Position numbers and translations under genes: made by a program
The notes under the pieces: model-generated
Seen by the model: the letters and a program-made list of their open reading frames with translations, nothing else
The model's database searches: none
Told to the model about the DNA's origin: nothing
In this document: positions 10,312 through 19,623 of the stretch, one piece after another
Layout of the letters: each line of letters starts with the position of its first letter
Position numbering within the stretch: position 1 is the first letter of the stretch
Assembly: GCF_004348525.1 (NCBI RefSeq)
Contig: NZ_SMKG01000005.1
Coordinates: forward strand, 1 to 64,000
DNA from: Micromonospora sp. 15K316
GTDB lineage: Bacteria; Actinomycetota; Actinomycetes; Mycobacteriales; Micromonosporaceae
Length of the DNA: 64,000 nt
Direction of reading: 5' to 3'

Positions 10312-11214
10312 TCAGGGGTTCAGGCCGCCGGGCTGGTCGCCCTTGACGACAGGGGCGCGGACCAGGTTGCCCCACTCGGTCCACGAGCCGTCGTAGTTGC
10401 GCACCTGCGGGTAGCCGAGCAGGTGCCGCAGCACGAACCAGGTGTGGCTGGACCGCTCACCGATCCGGCAGTAGGCGACGATGTCGTCGTCCGGGCTCAG
10501 CCCGAGCTGGTCGGCGTAGATCGCGCGCAGCTCGTCCGCGGACTTGAACGTCCCGTCGTCGTTGGCCGCCTGCTTCCACGGCTTGTTCACCGCACCCGGG
10601 ATGTGCCCGCCGCGCAGCGCGCCCTCCTGCGGGTAGTCCGGCATGTGCAGCATCTCGCCGGTGTACTCGCCAGGCGAACGGACGTCGACCAGCGGACGGC
10701 CCGCGGCCACGTGCGCCATCACCTGCTCGCGGTACGCCCGGATCGGGGCGTCGTCCCGCTGCGGCACCGGGTAGTCGGCGCGCGGCCGGGTCACCTTGTC
10801 GCGGCTCAGCTCCCGCCCCTCGGCGATCCACTTCTGCCGGCCGCCGTCGAGCAGCCGTACATCCTGGTGGCCGAAGAGGGAGAAGACCCAGAGGGCGTAC
10901 GCGGCCCACCAGTTGAAGTTGTCACCGTAGAAGACGACGGTGTCGTTGCGGCCGATGCCCTTGGCGGCGCAGAGCTCGGCGAAGCTCTTCGCGTCCAGGT
11001 AGTCCCGGGTCACCTGGTCGTTCAGCTCCAGGTGCCAGTCCACCTTGACGGCGCCCGGGATGTGGCCGGTGTCGTAGAGCAGGACGTCCTCGTCGGACTC
11101 GATGACGACGAGCCCCTCGTCACCGAGGTGCTCGGCCAGCCAGGCGGTGGTGACCAGGCGCTGCGGGTCCGCGTACGCCTGGAGTCGGGAATCAGGATCG
11201 CTCGGCACAGACAT
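10312..11214 (-). CDS. sseA: Thiosulfate sulfurtransferase (tandem rhodanese)
   Basis: A 300-residue cytoplasmic protein with two rhodanese domains, about residues 15-140 and 165-285. The active-site loop CRIGERSS lies in the C-terminal domain. It would pass sulfane sulfur from thiosulfate to a thiophilic acceptor. The loop matches the actinobacterial CysA-type enzymes. The inactive N-terminal domain keeps the [20 protein letters not shown] structural stretch. I chose the ATG at 11214, preceded by GGGG, over a TTG nine bases upstream. It appears to be a single-gene unit, with a strong hairpin downstream. A SufE gene about 7 kb away is a possible, unproven, sulfur-trafficking partner. Confidence 0.92.
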   Translation of the reverse strand: MSVPSDPDSRLQAYADPQRLVTTAWLAEHLGDEGLVVIESDEDVLLYDTGHIPGAVKVDWHLELNDQVTRDYLDAKSFAELCAAKGIGRNDTVVFYGDNFNWWAAYALWVFSLFGHQDVRLLDGGRQKWIAEGRELSRDKVTRPRADYPVPQRDDAPIRAYREQVMAHVAAGRPLVDVRSPGEYTGEMLHMPDYPQEGALRGGHIPGAVNKPWKQAANDDGTFKSADELRAIYADQLGLSPDDDIVAYCRIGERSSHTWFVLRHLLGYPQVRNYDGSWTEWGNLVRAPVVKGDQPGGLNP

Positions 11215-11261
11215 GGTCCCCAAGGTACGCCGGACGGCCCGGGGTCGACCCGTAAACGTGA

Positions 11262-11293
11262 CCGGCCCACCACCGATTCAGGTGGTGGGCCGG
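11262..11293 (-). terminator. Perfect 13-bp hairpin after the DNRLRE/Ig-like gene
   Basis: Arms 11262-11274 and 11281-11293 pair perfectly around a 6-base loop, 33 bp beyond the stop of the minus-strand gene. Confidence 0.7.
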
Positions 11294-11325
11294 GTCGCCG
11301 GGTGGGCGTCTCGCGGCGTCGTCGG

Positions 11326-13461
11326 CTACTGCGCCGGTTCCACCGGCGGGGCGTCGGCCACCAGGAAGGTGTACGTCCGCTCCTGGGAGGCCGTTCCGTC
11401 CGCGAAGATGCTGCGGACCGTCAGGGTGTGCGTGCCGCTCTGCTCCGGGGTCCACGTGACGATGGCGCTGGCGTTGATGTCGGCGGCGATCCCCTGTTCG
11501 GGGCCGTCATCGAAGCGGTACCGGAACTCCGTCGTGTCGGGCACCTCCGAGCTGATCAAGAAATCGCCGGCCTGACCCGGGCCACCCGCCGGGTAGCCGG
11601 GGTCGTAGAGGAGACCCTGGATACTCGGCAGGAGGTCTCGCACGATGAACGCGAAACTCGCCGCGTCCGACTGGACGCCGTCCCGGTTCACGCTCCAGAC
11701 GGTGAGCGAGGTGAAGCCCGCCTTCGTCGGCGTCCAGGTCACCGACGCCGTGCCGTCGGCCGCCGCGGCCACGGTGCTGTTCTCTGCTCCGAAGCGGTAG
11801 CGGTAGCTGACCACGTCGGGCTGGCGCGGGGTGAACGTGAAGACCCCGGGCACGCCCTGGCCCCCACCGGTGCCGTTCTGCTGGTAGACCGTGGCGGAGA
11901 TCTTCGGCGCGGTGGTCAGCCGGAAGCTGCGCTCCGAGGTGGCCGTCACCCCGTCGCCGGTGACGCTGGTCACGGAGAGCGTGCGGTTGCCGCCCCGGGT
12001 CGCGGTGACGGTCAACGAGGCGGTGCCGTCCGCCTCCGCCTCGACAGTCTGCTCCGGGTCGCCGTCCAGGTGGAAGCGGTAGCGGACCACCCCGCCCATC
12101 CGCGGCTGGACGGCGAACGTGGTCGGCACCCCGACCTCGGTCAGGTTGCCGGTGAGGATCGGCCCGACATCGCTGGCGAGGAAGTCGTACCTGGTCGTGC
12201 CGGACCGGTTTCCGGCCGCGTCGACGCTCCACGCCTCGACGTAGTTGACGCCCGACCGAGGGGTGATCGTCACCGTGGCCGATCCACCTGGCCGGTCCGC
12301 CGCCACGGTGTTGTTGCCCGACGAGTTCAGCTGGTAACCGAACCCGACCGCGTCCGCGGCACCGTTCGCGGCGAAGGTGATCTCGCCGGGCAGCGCGGGA
12401 GCCCACTCGCCGTTCGACGGGAAGTCGGTCGACGACACGGCCGGTGCGGTCGCCGGTCCCTGGAAGTCGGTACGGAAGTAGCAGCTGCCACTCCAGTCGC
12501 TGTTCGCGCGGTCGTCGGCCGCCCGAACCTGCCAGGCGTACAGCTGGTCGTGCGCGAACTGGTCGGCAGGGAAGAGGCCGACCGCCCGCTCACCGTTGCG
12601 GGCCTGGTCCGTCCGCTCGGTCCGCGCGTCCGGGTCGTCGACCGGCCAGAGTGCGAACGTGGCGGTCAGCATGTCCGTGCCGCCGGTGTCGTCACCGTCC
12701 TCGTCGTGCAGGACCGCCGAGAGGCCCAGGTCACCGCGCCGCACAAGCTCGTACGGCTCGTTCGTGCTGCACGCCTCGGCCGACGTCTTCAGCTCGGTCG
12801 GCACTCCGGGCGGGTAGTTGTAGTCGATCGACAGTCCGACGGTGCTGGCGTACCGGCGGGACGCGGTCGGATCCGGCTCCAGGCCCGCGGGCAGTCGGAG
12901 CGACACGGTGAGAGCCGAGGCGCCCTCGGCGAGCGCCTGCCGCAGCCCTTCCGCGGCGTCCCACTCCACGTAGGGCGCGGGGCACCCGGCGGCGTCGGGC
13001 AGCGTACTCACGTACAGCTTCGCCTTGTCCGCCGGCGGCTTCCGCCAGCTGGAATCCGCCGTGTACGCGGCCGTGCGCCACAGCTCGACGGGCGTCCGCT
13101 TGGTGCAGTCGGCGACCGAGGTCTCCTTGGCGGAGAAGGTCGCGGACTCGATGACCGCGCCTCGGTAGCGGGTGATGTCGAAGGTGAAGTACGCGCGCGA
13201 CGTGTGCTTCCGTCCCCGGTCGTCCTTCCAGGATCCGACCGGCACATCACCGGTCTGGTCGAGGTAGATTTTGGTGGGTCGGTGCGAGTCGGTGTACGCC
13301 CACGAGGTGTTGGTCTCGTATCGCATGCTGTTCGCGGTGGCCGGTGCGTCGGTGACCGTCACCAGCGCCGCGGCAACCGCTATCGACAGCGTCGCGGCCA
13401 GTGCTCCGCGCCGTAGTCCTCCCGGCACCGTCCCCTTAGGAATGGTGATCATCCCCCACAT
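11326..13461 (-). CDS. Secreted DNRLRE-domain protein with Ig-like repeats
   Basis: A protein of about 711 residues with a clear Sec signal: a basic start, the hydrophobic core LAATLSIAVAAALV and a DAPATA cleavage site. Residues about 45-210 match the DNRLRE type of carbohydrate-associated beta-sandwich (YTDSHRPTKIYLDQ, AYFTFDI, WRKPPAD), with paired cysteines. The rest is four or five Ig/fibronectin-like beta repeats that recur as R-Y-R-F-x-F/L-G/D and A-D-G-T-A-S-V/L-T-V/W-T. The C-terminus is short and proline-rich, with no sortase motif. Likely extracellular; ligand unknown. I chose the ATG at 13461, which has GGGGAAGG upstream; 13452 and 13527 are alternatives. Confidence 0.82.
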   Translation of the reverse strand: MWGMITIPKGTVPGGLRRGALAATLSIAVAAALVTVTDAPATANSMRYETNTSWAYTDSHRPTKIYLDQTGDVPVGSWKDDRGRKHTSRAYFTFDITRYRGAVIESATFSAKETSVADCTKRTPVELWRTAAYTADSSWRKPPADKAKLYVSTLPDAAGCPAPYVEWDAAEGLRQALAEGASALTVSLRLPAGLEPDPTASRRYASTVGLSIDYNYPPGVPTELKTSAEACSTNEPYELVRRGDLGLSAVLHDEDGDDTGGTDMLTATFALWPVDDPDARTERTDQARNGERAVGLFPADQFAHDQLYAWQVRAADDRANSDWSGSCYFRTDFQGPATAPAVSSTDFPSNGEWAPALPGEITFAANGAADAVGFGYQLNSSGNNTVAADRPGGSATVTITPRSGVNYVEAWSVDAAGNRSGTTRYDFLASDVGPILTGNLTEVGVPTTFAVQPRMGGVVRYRFHLDGDPEQTVEAEADGTASLTVTATRGGNRTLSVTSVTGDGVTATSERSFRLTTAPKISATVYQQNGTGGGQGVPGVFTFTPRQPDVVSYRYRFGAENSTVAAAADGTASVTWTPTKAGFTSLTVWSVNRDGVQSDAASFAFIVRDLLPSIQGLLYDPGYPAGGPGQAGDFLISSEVPDTTEFRYRFDDGPEQGIAADINASAIVTWTPEQSGTHTLTVRSIFADGTASQERTYTFLVADAPPVEPAQ

Positions 13462-13582
13462 CCGCCTTCCCCGATTTCCCCGCACTTCTCGGCGGGGGCA
13501 GCGGATGTTATCCGGGCGGGCGGACATCGGGCATCCCTGATACGGCCACCTCCCTCCGACGCGGGTTCCGGGCGAGTGCGGC

Positions 13583-14350
13583 TCAGTCGGTGATCGGGCC
13601 GAGCATCGGGCGCTTCGCGGTGACCGTGTCTCCGGACGAGCGGCCGGTCAGCCGGCGCTTGATCCACGGCGCCAGGTGCTGGCCGGCCCAGCGCACGTCC
13701 GCCGTCCGGGCGGCCAGCCAGGGGGTCGGCTCCGGGTGGGGTGGGACCAGCAGCCACTCCTCGTCGCAGCCGACCCCGAGCGCGTCGAGGACCTGGCCGG
13801 CGACCCGCCGGTGCCCCGCCGGCGAGAGGTGCAGCCGGTCGATGCCCCAGAGCGTGGGGTTGAGGTACGTGTCGTCGGCGTACAGGTCGACCATGATCGC
13901 CCCGTGCCGTTCGGCGGCCTCGCCGACCGCCCGGTTCAGCATCTCGACCCGGGGCTTGACCAGGCGCTGCCCGGGCAGCCGGGCCATCACGTCGGCGAAC
14001 CGGAAGATCAGTACGTCGGCGCCGGTCGCCCGGAACCGCCCCACGATCTCGTCGAAGCGGGTGACCAGCGCTTCCGCGTCGAAGGAGCGGCGCAGCACGT
14101 CGTTGCCGCCGGCGGCGAAGCTGACCAGGTCCGGCTTCATGGCGAGTGCCTCGGGCACCTGGTTCGCCACGATGTTGGGGAAGAGCCGGCCGCGGATGGC
14201 GAGGTTCGCGTACCGGAAGTCCGGGCCGGCCTCGGCGGCGAGCCGGGTCGCGACCAGGTCCGCCCAGCCCCGGTAGCTGCCGTCCGGGTACGGGTCGTCC
14301 ATCCCCTCGGTGAAGCTGTCGCCCACCGCCACGAAGCTGCGCCAGCGCAC
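13583..14350 (-). CDS. SGNH/GDSL-family hydrolase
   Basis: A 255-residue esterase-type protein. Block I is VAVGDSFTEGMDD, with the nucleophile Ser at about residue 12; block III is AAGGNDVL; block V is DRLHLSPAGH, with the catalytic Asp and His. No signal peptide is present, so it is probably cytoplasmic. It should hydrolyse an ester or acetyl group of unknown substrate. The GTG at 14350 has AGGAGG six bases upstream. Open frame continues upstream for hundreds of bases but has no ribosome site or plausible sequence. It lies on the same strand as, and upstream of, the secreted DNRLRE protein, about 120 bp away. Confidence 0.9.
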   Translation of the reverse strand: MRWRSFVAVGDSFTEGMDDPYPDGSYRGWADLVATRLAAEAGPDFRYANLAIRGRLFPNIVANQVPEALAMKPDLVSFAAGGNDVLRRSFDAEALVTRFDEIVGRFRATGADVLIFRFADVMARLPGQRLVKPRVEMLNRAVGEAAERHGAIMVDLYADDTYLNPTLWGIDRLHLSPAGHRRVAGQVLDALGVGCDEEWLLVPPHPEPTPWLAARTADVRWAGQHLAPWIKRRLTGRSSGDTVTAKRPMLGPITD

Positions 14351-14475
14351 GGCGGCCTCCTTCACGCTCCCTGGTTGCCTGCGGCGACCAGTTTGGCACC
14401 GAGGGCCCGCCCGGCGGTGCCCTCCGACGGTGGAAGGTGGCACATGACACCCGCACCCCGCACGAGTGGCGTCCC

Positions 14476-14907
14476 TCATCCGCCGCCCGGCGGCTCGATC
14501 GTCCTTTTCCGGTACGGGCCCCAGGCCACGAAGCGTTCGAACAGCTCGCGCGGCGTCGGGCCGTCGTGCGGGTTCAACCGGAACAGGTCGTGCGTCGCCT
14601 CGTGGTAGAGCCCGGACAGGTAGATGGCCAGGTCGACGGGGTGGCCGTCGTACTCGACACGTAACCGCAACCGCGCCTCGGCGCACGGCCACGGCAGCCC
14701 GCAGGCGCGGCAAATCCAGAGCGGCCGGAGCGGCACGTGCGGCGGGTGACCCGGCGGATCGGGACGCGGCCGATCGGCGTACGGCCCGAGGCGCGGCACC
14801 GGGAGGCTTGCCGTCTGCCACGCTCGGCCGCCGGTCACCGGCTCCCTCCGTTGACGCGCGGTGGCGGCGGGCCTGCGGCAGCGGAGCCGGCGGAGCGGAT
14901 CGCGCAT
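14476..14907 (-). CDS. Conserved Cys-containing small protein, divergent partner of an XRE-DUF397 module
   Basis: A 143-residue protein of unknown function. After a basic N-terminal tail, residues about 60-140 hold the conserved part: a short CRACGLPWPC cluster that could bind metal, then LRVEYDGHPVDLAIYL, and a C-terminal helix containing FERFVAWGPYRKR. Similar proteins are sometimes labelled flavin reductase, but I see no flavin-binding motif and do not support that. The ATG at 14907 has AAGGAGG upstream; an earlier in-frame ATG at 14922 has none. It is transcribed away from the adjacent XRE regulator, from a shared 215-bp region. Confidence 0.7.
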   Translation of the reverse strand: MRDPLRRLRCRRPAATARQRREPVTGGRAWQTASLPVPRLGPYADRPRPDPPGHPPHVPLRPLWICRACGLPWPCAEARLRLRVEYDGHPVDLAIYLSGLYHEATHDLFRLNPHDGPTPRELFERFVAWGPYRKRTIEPPGGG

Positions 14908-15122
14908 CTCTACCTCCTTCACGAATGTGGGGCCGCCCCGGTGCGGGGGAGGTTCGAGGCGGCCCCGGAAGCGGACCGGACGGGAGGCGATCCGCTGCGT
15001 GACAGCCTGCCGACAACACGACTACGCTCGGAAGGCATCGACGCAGGTCAGGGCGACGGCGGGGCGATCATCCCGTCGACGCGGCACAGCCGTGGCGGCG
15101 TCCGGAGAATTGTGGAGGGACT

Positions 15123-15920
15123 GTGGAATCCGAGCCGACCGCTGAGCTGATCCGGGCACAACTGCGGCGGCTGCGGCTGAGCGCGGGCCTGAGCCAGGAG
15201 GAGTTCGGGAAGCTCGTCCACTTCTCCGGGTCCCAGGTCTCCGCCGTCGAGTTGGGCCAGCGGCCGTACGACCGGTTCTTCCTCACGCGCGCCGACGAGG
15301 TACTGAACAGCGGCGGGCTGTTGGCGTCCCTGTTTAAGATGGCCGAGCGCGACCGCCAGCCGAGTTGGTTCCGACCGTGGCTGGAAGCCGAGCGCAACGC
15401 CCAACTCCTCTGGTGCTACCACCCGACGCTCATTCCCGGTCTGCTTCAGACGGAGAACTACGCCCGCGTCGTGATCCGGGCCGACGACATGCTGAGCGAC
15501 GAAGAGGTCGAGAAACGGGTGGCGGTCCGGCTGGATCGGCAGGGCGTCCTCAGCCGCGCGCAGCCGCCCAAGCTCGTCGCGGTCATCGAGGAGACCGTTC
15601 TCCGCCGGGCCGGCGACAACCTCCTGGGGCTCATGGCACAGCAGGTCGGTCACTTGATCGAGTTCGTCGAGCGGCCACACATCCGGGTACACGTCATCCC
15701 AGCAGAGGTGAGCACACACGTGGGACTCGCCGGTCCGTTCACCCTTGCCCGAAGCATGGACGGCGGGTGGATCGGCCACCTGGAAAACCAGCTCGGCGGC
15801 GCGACCGTCGACAAGGACGAAGACGTGGCTAGTCTGGTCGCGAGATGGGAGAGCGTCCGCAGCGAGGCGCTGCCTCACCGGCAGTCGGTCGAGCTGATGA
15901 AGAAAGTGATCACTCCATGA
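15123..15920 (+). CDS. XRE-family regulator with DUF5753 (Scr1/WhiJ-like)
   Basis: A 265-residue protein. Residues about 8-65 form a lambda-repressor-type helix-turn-helix (LRLSAGLSQEEFGKLVHFSG). Residues about 85-260 form the DUF5753 domain, recognisable by FRPWLEAERNAQLLWCYHP and the PGLLQTENYARVVI stretch. This architecture is expanded in filamentous actinobacteria, is linked to development and antibiotic control in Streptomyces (WhiJ-type), and is named antitoxin-like in some databases. The GTG at 15123 has GGAGGG upstream. Its TGA overlaps the ATG of the DUF397 gene by 4 bp, so the two are coupled. Confidence 0.92.
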   Translation: MESEPTAELIRAQLRRLRLSAGLSQEEFGKLVHFSGSQVSAVELGQRPYDRFFLTRADEVLNSGGLLASLFKMAERDRQPSWFRPWLEAERNAQLLWCYHPTLIPGLLQTENYARVVIRADDMLSDEEVEKRVAVRLDRQGVLSRAQPPKLVAVIEETVLRRAGDNLLGLMAQQVGHLIEFVERPHIRVHVIPAEVSTHVGLAGPFTLARSMDGGWIGHLENQLGGATVDKDEDVASLVARWESVRSEALPHRQSVELMKKVITP

Positions 15921-16099
15921 AGCTGACCGGTGCCGTCTGGCACAAATCCACCCGCAGCGGCAATGGCGAGTGTGTCGAGGTGGCCGACAGCCTGCCGGGC
16001 GTCGTCGGTGTGCGGGACAGCAAGAACCCGACCGGCCCGATCCTCACCTTCACCCCCCGAGCCTGGCGCGCTTTCGTCGCGTACGCCAAACGCCCCTGA
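15917..16099 (+). CDS. DUF397 small protein
   Basis: A 60-residue protein with the family hallmarks: WHKSTRSGNGECVEVA near the N-terminus, VGVRDSKNPTGPILTF in the middle and W-x-A-F at the C-terminus. DUF397 proteins are the small partners of DUF5753 XRE regulators. Most evidence suggests they bind or modulate the regulator; a toxin role has been proposed but is unsettled. The ATGA overlap with the upstream regulator indicates translational coupling. Confidence 0.93.
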   Translation: MKLTGAVWHKSTRSGNGECVEVADSLPGVVGVRDSKNPTGPILTFTPRAWRAFVAYAKRP

Positions 16100-16171
16100 C
16101 CGGCCATGGCGCTGTTCGGCGCGTTCCGAATTGCGTCGCCAGCCCGGCGACACCGGACGTACGCTGCGCCG

Positions 16172-17935
16172 ATGTTGCTGCGCATGTCGACCCTGCTGCT
16201 CCGGACCCTGCGCGAGGACCCGGCGGACGCGGAGGTGCCGAGCCACCGGCTCCTGCTGCGTGCCGGCTACATCCGCCGCGCGGCACCGGGCGGCTACACG
16301 TGGCTGCCGCTGGGCAAGCTGGTGCTGGACCGGATCAGCGAGGTGGTCCGGTCGGAGATGGCGGCCATCGGCGGGCAGGAGGTGCACTTCCCGGCGCTGC
16401 TGCCGGCGGAGCCGTACCGGGCGAGCGGCCGGTGGGCCGAGTACGGGGACGACATCTTCACCCTCGCCGACCGGAAGGGCGCCGAGCACCTGCTCGCCCC
16501 GACCCACGAGGAGATGGCGGCGCTGCTGGTCAAGGACCTCTTCACGTCGTACCGGGACTTCCCGGTGACGCTCTTCCAGATCCAGACGAAGTTCCGGGAC
16601 GAGGCCCGTCCCCGGGCTGGTCTGCTGCGCGGCCGCGAGTTCCTGATGAAGGACGCCTACTCGTTCGACCTGGACGAGGCGGGCCTCCAGGCGGCGTACG
16701 ACCGGCACCGCGACGCCTACCGGAGGATCTTCGACCGGCTGGGGCTGGATTACACGGTGGTGCACGCGATGTCCGGCGCGATGGGCGGGTCGGCGTCGGA
16801 GGAGTTCCTCGCCGCCACACCGGTCGGCGAGGACACGTTCGTCGGCTGCACCGCCTGCGACTACGCGGCGAACACCGAGGCCGTCACGACCCGGGCCCCG
16901 GCGGCCGGTGATCCGCGGGCGTACCCGCACCTGGAGGTGCACGACACCCCGGAGACGCCCACCATCGCCGGCCTGGTCGAGCTGGCCAATGCCCGCCGCC
17001 TCGCCGGTCGCGACGACTGGACGGCCGCCGACACGTTGAAGAACATCGTGCTGGCCGTACGCCGGCCGGGCGCGGACGAGGCCGAGCTGCTGGTGATCGG
17101 CGTACCGGGCGACCGGGAGGTCGACCTGAAACGGGTCGGCGCGGCACTGCACCCGGCCACGGTGACCGTCTTCGAGGAGTGGACCGAGCACCCCGAGCTG
17201 GTGCGCGGCTACATCGGCCCGCAGATCCTCGACAAGCTCGGCCTGCGCTACCTGGTCGACCCGCGGGTCGCGCCCGGTACGGCCTGGCTGACCGGGGCCA
17301 ACGAGCCGGGCCGGCACGCCACCGGAGTCGTCAGTGGCCGCGACTTCACCCCGGAGGGCACGATCGAGGCCGCCGAGGTGCGCGCCGGCGACCCCTGCCC
17401 GGCCTGCGCGTCCGGCGCGCTGACCATCCGGCGCGGCATCGAGGTCGGGCACATCTTCCAGCTCGGCCGCAGGTTCACCGACGCGTTCGCCGTCGACGTG
17501 CTCGGCTCCGAAGGCAAGCCGGTCCGGCCGACCATGGGCTGCTACGGGATCGGGGTGTCCCGGGCGGTCGCCGCAGTGGCCGAACAGCATCACGACGAGC
17601 GGGGGCTGGTCTGGCCGGCGGCGGTCGCGCCGTGTGACGTACACGTCGTGGCCGCCGGCAAGGGGCCGCAGCTGGAGGCGGCGGTCGAACTCGGCGCGCG
17701 GCTCTCCGCGGCGGGCCTGCGGGTGTTGGTCGACGACCGGTCCGGCGTCTCGGCCGGGGTGAAGTTCACCGATGCCGAGCTGATCGGTCTGCCGCGCGCC
17801 GTCGTGGTCGGGCGCCGGCTCGCCGACGGGTACGTCGAACTGCGTGACCGGGCCTCCGGTGAGCGGATCGAGCTGCCGCTGGACGGGTTGGTGCGGCGAC
17901 TCGTCGACGAGGTGCCCGTCACGCACCGGGTGTAG
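16172..17935 (+). CDS. proS: Prolyl-tRNA synthetase, bacterial type with editing domain
   Basis: A 587-residue class II synthetase. The family start [20 protein letters not shown] is followed by motif 1 around [19 protein letters not shown], motif 2 around [21 protein letters not shown], and an inserted editing domain at about residues 240-400. Motif 3 is [12 protein letters not shown], and an anticodon-binding domain forms the last 100 residues. It charges tRNA-Pro and clears misacylated Ala-tRNA-Pro. I chose the ATG at 16172 because the protein begins there in this family, although the frame is open from 16106. A perfect 15-bp hairpin spans its stop codon. Confidence 0.97.
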   Translation: MLLRMSTLLLRTLREDPADAEVPSHRLLLRAGYIRRAAPGGYTWLPLGKLVLDRISEVVRSEMAAIGGQEVHFPALLPAEPYRASGRWAEYGDDIFTLADRKGAEHLLAPTHEEMAALLVKDLFTSYRDFPVTLFQIQTKFRDEARPRAGLLRGREFLMKDAYSFDLDEAGLQAAYDRHRDAYRRIFDRLGLDYTVVHAMSGAMGGSASEEFLAATPVGEDTFVGCTACDYAANTEAVTTRAPAAGDPRAYPHLEVHDTPETPTIAGLVELANARRLAGRDDWTAADTLKNIVLAVRRPGADEAELLVIGVPGDREVDLKRVGAALHPATVTVFEEWTEHPELVRGYIGPQILDKLGLRYLVDPRVAPGTAWLTGANEPGRHATGVVSGRDFTPEGTIEAAEVRAGDPCPACASGALTIRRGIEVGHIFQLGRRFTDAFAVDVLGSEGKPVRPTMGCYGIGVSRAVAAVAEQHHDERGLVWPAAVAPCDVHVVAAGKGPQLEAAVELGARLSAAGLRVLVDDRSGVSAGVKFTDAELIGLPRAVVVGRRLADGYVELRDRASGERIELPLDGLVRRLVDEVPVTHRV

Positions 17936-17950
17936 CCGGTGCGTGACGGG
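17915..17950 (+). terminator. Hairpin enclosing the proS stop codon
   Basis: The perfect 15-base arms 17915-17929 and 17936-17950 have a 6-base loop, and the TAG stop of proS (17933-17935) lies in that loop. The left arm therefore encodes the last residues of the enzyme. Confidence 0.7.
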
Positions 17951-17994
17951 GTACCGAATCCGGATCGGGGCGTACGCGTACGTGGAGGGCTCTC

Positions 17995-18420
17995 ATGACC
18001 GGTTACCGGGTCAGCGACGTGATGACGAGACAAGTGGTCTACCTGCCGGCGGAGACCACGTTGGACGAAGCGGCGGCGGTGATGCGGGAGGCCGACATCG
18101 GCGATGTCGTGGTCACCGACGGCGCCAGCCTCGCCGGGATGCTCACCGACCGGGACATCGTGGTCCGCGCGGTGGCCGAACGCGCGAACCCGTCCACCAC
18201 CACGATCGGCTCGATCACCACCCGGGAGGTCGTGATGATCGAGCAGCACGCGACGGCCGGCGAGGCGGCGGCGCTGATGCGGGAACGTGGCATCCGGCGG
18301 GTGCTGGTCTGTGACAGCGACCGGAAGCTGGTCGGCATCGTCTCCCTCGGCGACCTGGCGATGCAGCTCGACCCCCAGTCCGCGCTCAGCGAGATCAGCG
18401 AGCAGTCGCCCACGGTGTGA
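17995..18420 (+). CDS. CBS-domain pair protein
   Basis: A 141-residue protein made of two CBS motifs, about residues 5-60 and 72-125: VSDVMTRQVVYLPAETTLDE with GMLTDRDIVVRAV, then ITTREVVMIEQHAT with VGIVSLGDLAMQL. Such stand-alone pairs bind adenosyl nucleotides (AMP, ATP or SAM) and act as energy or redox sensors; in plants they regulate thioredoxins. No attached enzyme domain is present, and the partner is unknown. The ATG at 17995 has GGAGGG about 8 bp upstream. Confidence 0.92.
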   Translation: MTGYRVSDVMTRQVVYLPAETTLDEAAAVMREADIGDVVVTDGASLAGMLTDRDIVVRAVAERANPSTTTIGSITTREVVMIEQHATAGEAAALMRERGIRRVLVCDSDRKLVGIVSLGDLAMQLDPQSALSEISEQSPTV

Positions 18421-18476
18421 GGAGGGCCGCATCGACAGCGGAGGGACCGCCGCTCGACCGGGGTAGCCTCGACCGC

Positions 18477-18905
18477 ATGTCCGCCATGCCGGCCAGGTTG
18501 GCCGAAATCGTCGACGAGTTCGCCGCCGCGCCCCGCGACGTGGTGCTGGAGATGCTGCTCGAGTACGCCGACGTCATCCCGCAGCTCCCACCCGACGCGC
18601 CGGAGCGGGAGGGGATGGAGCAGGTACCGGAGTGCCAGACCGCGTTCTTCCTGCGTGCCCGGGTGACCCCGGAGAAGACCGTGGAGACGATCTTCGACTG
18701 CCCGCCCGAGGCGCCCACCACCCGCGCCTTCGCCGGCATCCTCGCCGAGGGGTTGGCCGGGGCGAGCGCGGACCAGGTGCTGGCCGTCCCGGACGATCTC
18801 TACCAGCGGATGGGTCTGGCCCAGGCGATCAGCCCGCTGCGGGTGCGCGGCGGCACCGCGATCCTCGCCCGGCTGAAGCGCCAGGTGCGGGAACAACTCG
18901 GCTGA
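18477..18905 (+). CDS. SufE-family cysteine desulfurase acceptor protein
   Basis: A 142-residue SufE-like protein. The persulfide-accepting cysteine lies in VPECQTAFFL at about residue 45. The C-terminal helix NLxGGxS-type region is replaced here by ISPLRVRGGTAILARLKRQV. It would accept sulfur from a cysteine desulfurase or related sulfurtransferase for Fe-S cluster or thiolation pathways. The ATG at 18477 is preferred; the frame is open from 18417, but that part lacks family sequence. It is followed 20 bp later by a DsbA-family gene. No desulfurase gene is in the window. Confidence 0.9.
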   Translation: MSAMPARLAEIVDEFAAAPRDVVLEMLLEYADVIPQLPPDAPEREGMEQVPECQTAFFLRARVTPEKTVETIFDCPPEAPTTRAFAGILAEGLAGASADQVLAVPDDLYQRMGLAQAISPLRVRGGTAILARLKRQVREQLG

Positions 18906-18925
18906 CCTGGGGGTTGCCACCGATC

Positions 18926-19561
18926 ATGGAGATCGAGATCTACGCCGATGTGGTCTGCCCCTGGTGCTACATCGGCAAGCACCGGCTGGAGCAGGCCCTC
19001 GCGTCGTACGACGGCGAGGTGACGGTGCGCTACCGGCCGTTCCAGCTGGATCCGTCGCCGGTGCCCGAGCCGGTGCCCGTGGTCGAGGCGCTCGGTGCCA
19101 AGTTCGGCGGCGCGGGCAACGCGCGGCAGATGATCGCGCGGGTCACCGAGGTGGCGGCCGGGGCCGGGCTGCGGCTCGACTACGACCGGGCGATCGCCGC
19201 GAACACCTTCGACGCCCACCGGCTCGTCGCGTACGCCACCGAACGTGGCCGGTCCGGCGAGATGGTGGAGGCGCTCTACCAGGCGCACTTCGTGGGCGGG
19301 ATCGACATCGGCTCGCGGGACTCGCTCGCCGGGCTCGCCGAGCAGGTCGGGCTGGACGGCGCCGACGCGCGCCGGTTCCTCGACTCGGACGAGGGCACGA
19401 AGGAGGTCGCCGCCGAGCTGGCCAAGGCCCATGACCTCGGGATCAGCAGCGTGCCGATGTTCGTGCTCGCCGGGAAGTACGGGATCAGCGGCGCACAGGA
19501 GCCGCAGACGCTGCTCGCCGCGCTGGCCGAGGTCGAACGCCTGGAGTCGGGCGGGGAGTGA
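18926..19561 (+). CDS. DsbA-family oxidoreductase (FrnE-like)
   Basis: A 211-residue thioredoxin-fold protein with a helical insertion. The active site CPWC is at about residues 13-16, in YADVVCPWCYIGKHRL, and the cis-Pro loop is SVPMFVLAGKYGISGAQ near the C-terminus. It has no signal peptide, so it is a cytoplasmic FrnE-type oxidoreductase or isomerase rather than a periplasmic DsbA. It follows sufE by 20 bp and probably shares its transcript. The exact substrate is unknown; FrnE of Streptomyces acts in polyketide biosynthesis, while others are linked to oxidative stress. Confidence 0.92.
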   Translation: MEIEIYADVVCPWCYIGKHRLEQALASYDGEVTVRYRPFQLDPSPVPEPVPVVEALGAKFGGAGNARQMIARVTEVAAGAGLRLDYDRAIAANTFDAHRLVAYATERGRSGEMVEALYQAHFVGGIDIGSRDSLAGLAEQVGLDGADARRFLDSDEGTKEVAAELAKAHDLGISSVPMFVLAGKYGISGAQEPQTLLAALAEVERLESGGE

Positions 19562-19623
19562 GCCGGCAAGGCCGGGTCGGCCGGTCACCGGTCGGGCCCG
19601 TCGCCGAACATCGACATCTATGA

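Noticed and set aside
10213..13416. A long plus-strand open frame opposite the rhodanese and DNRLRE genes
   Set aside because: It is antisense to genes with clear domains and has a biased Arg/Gly/Val composition with no motif.
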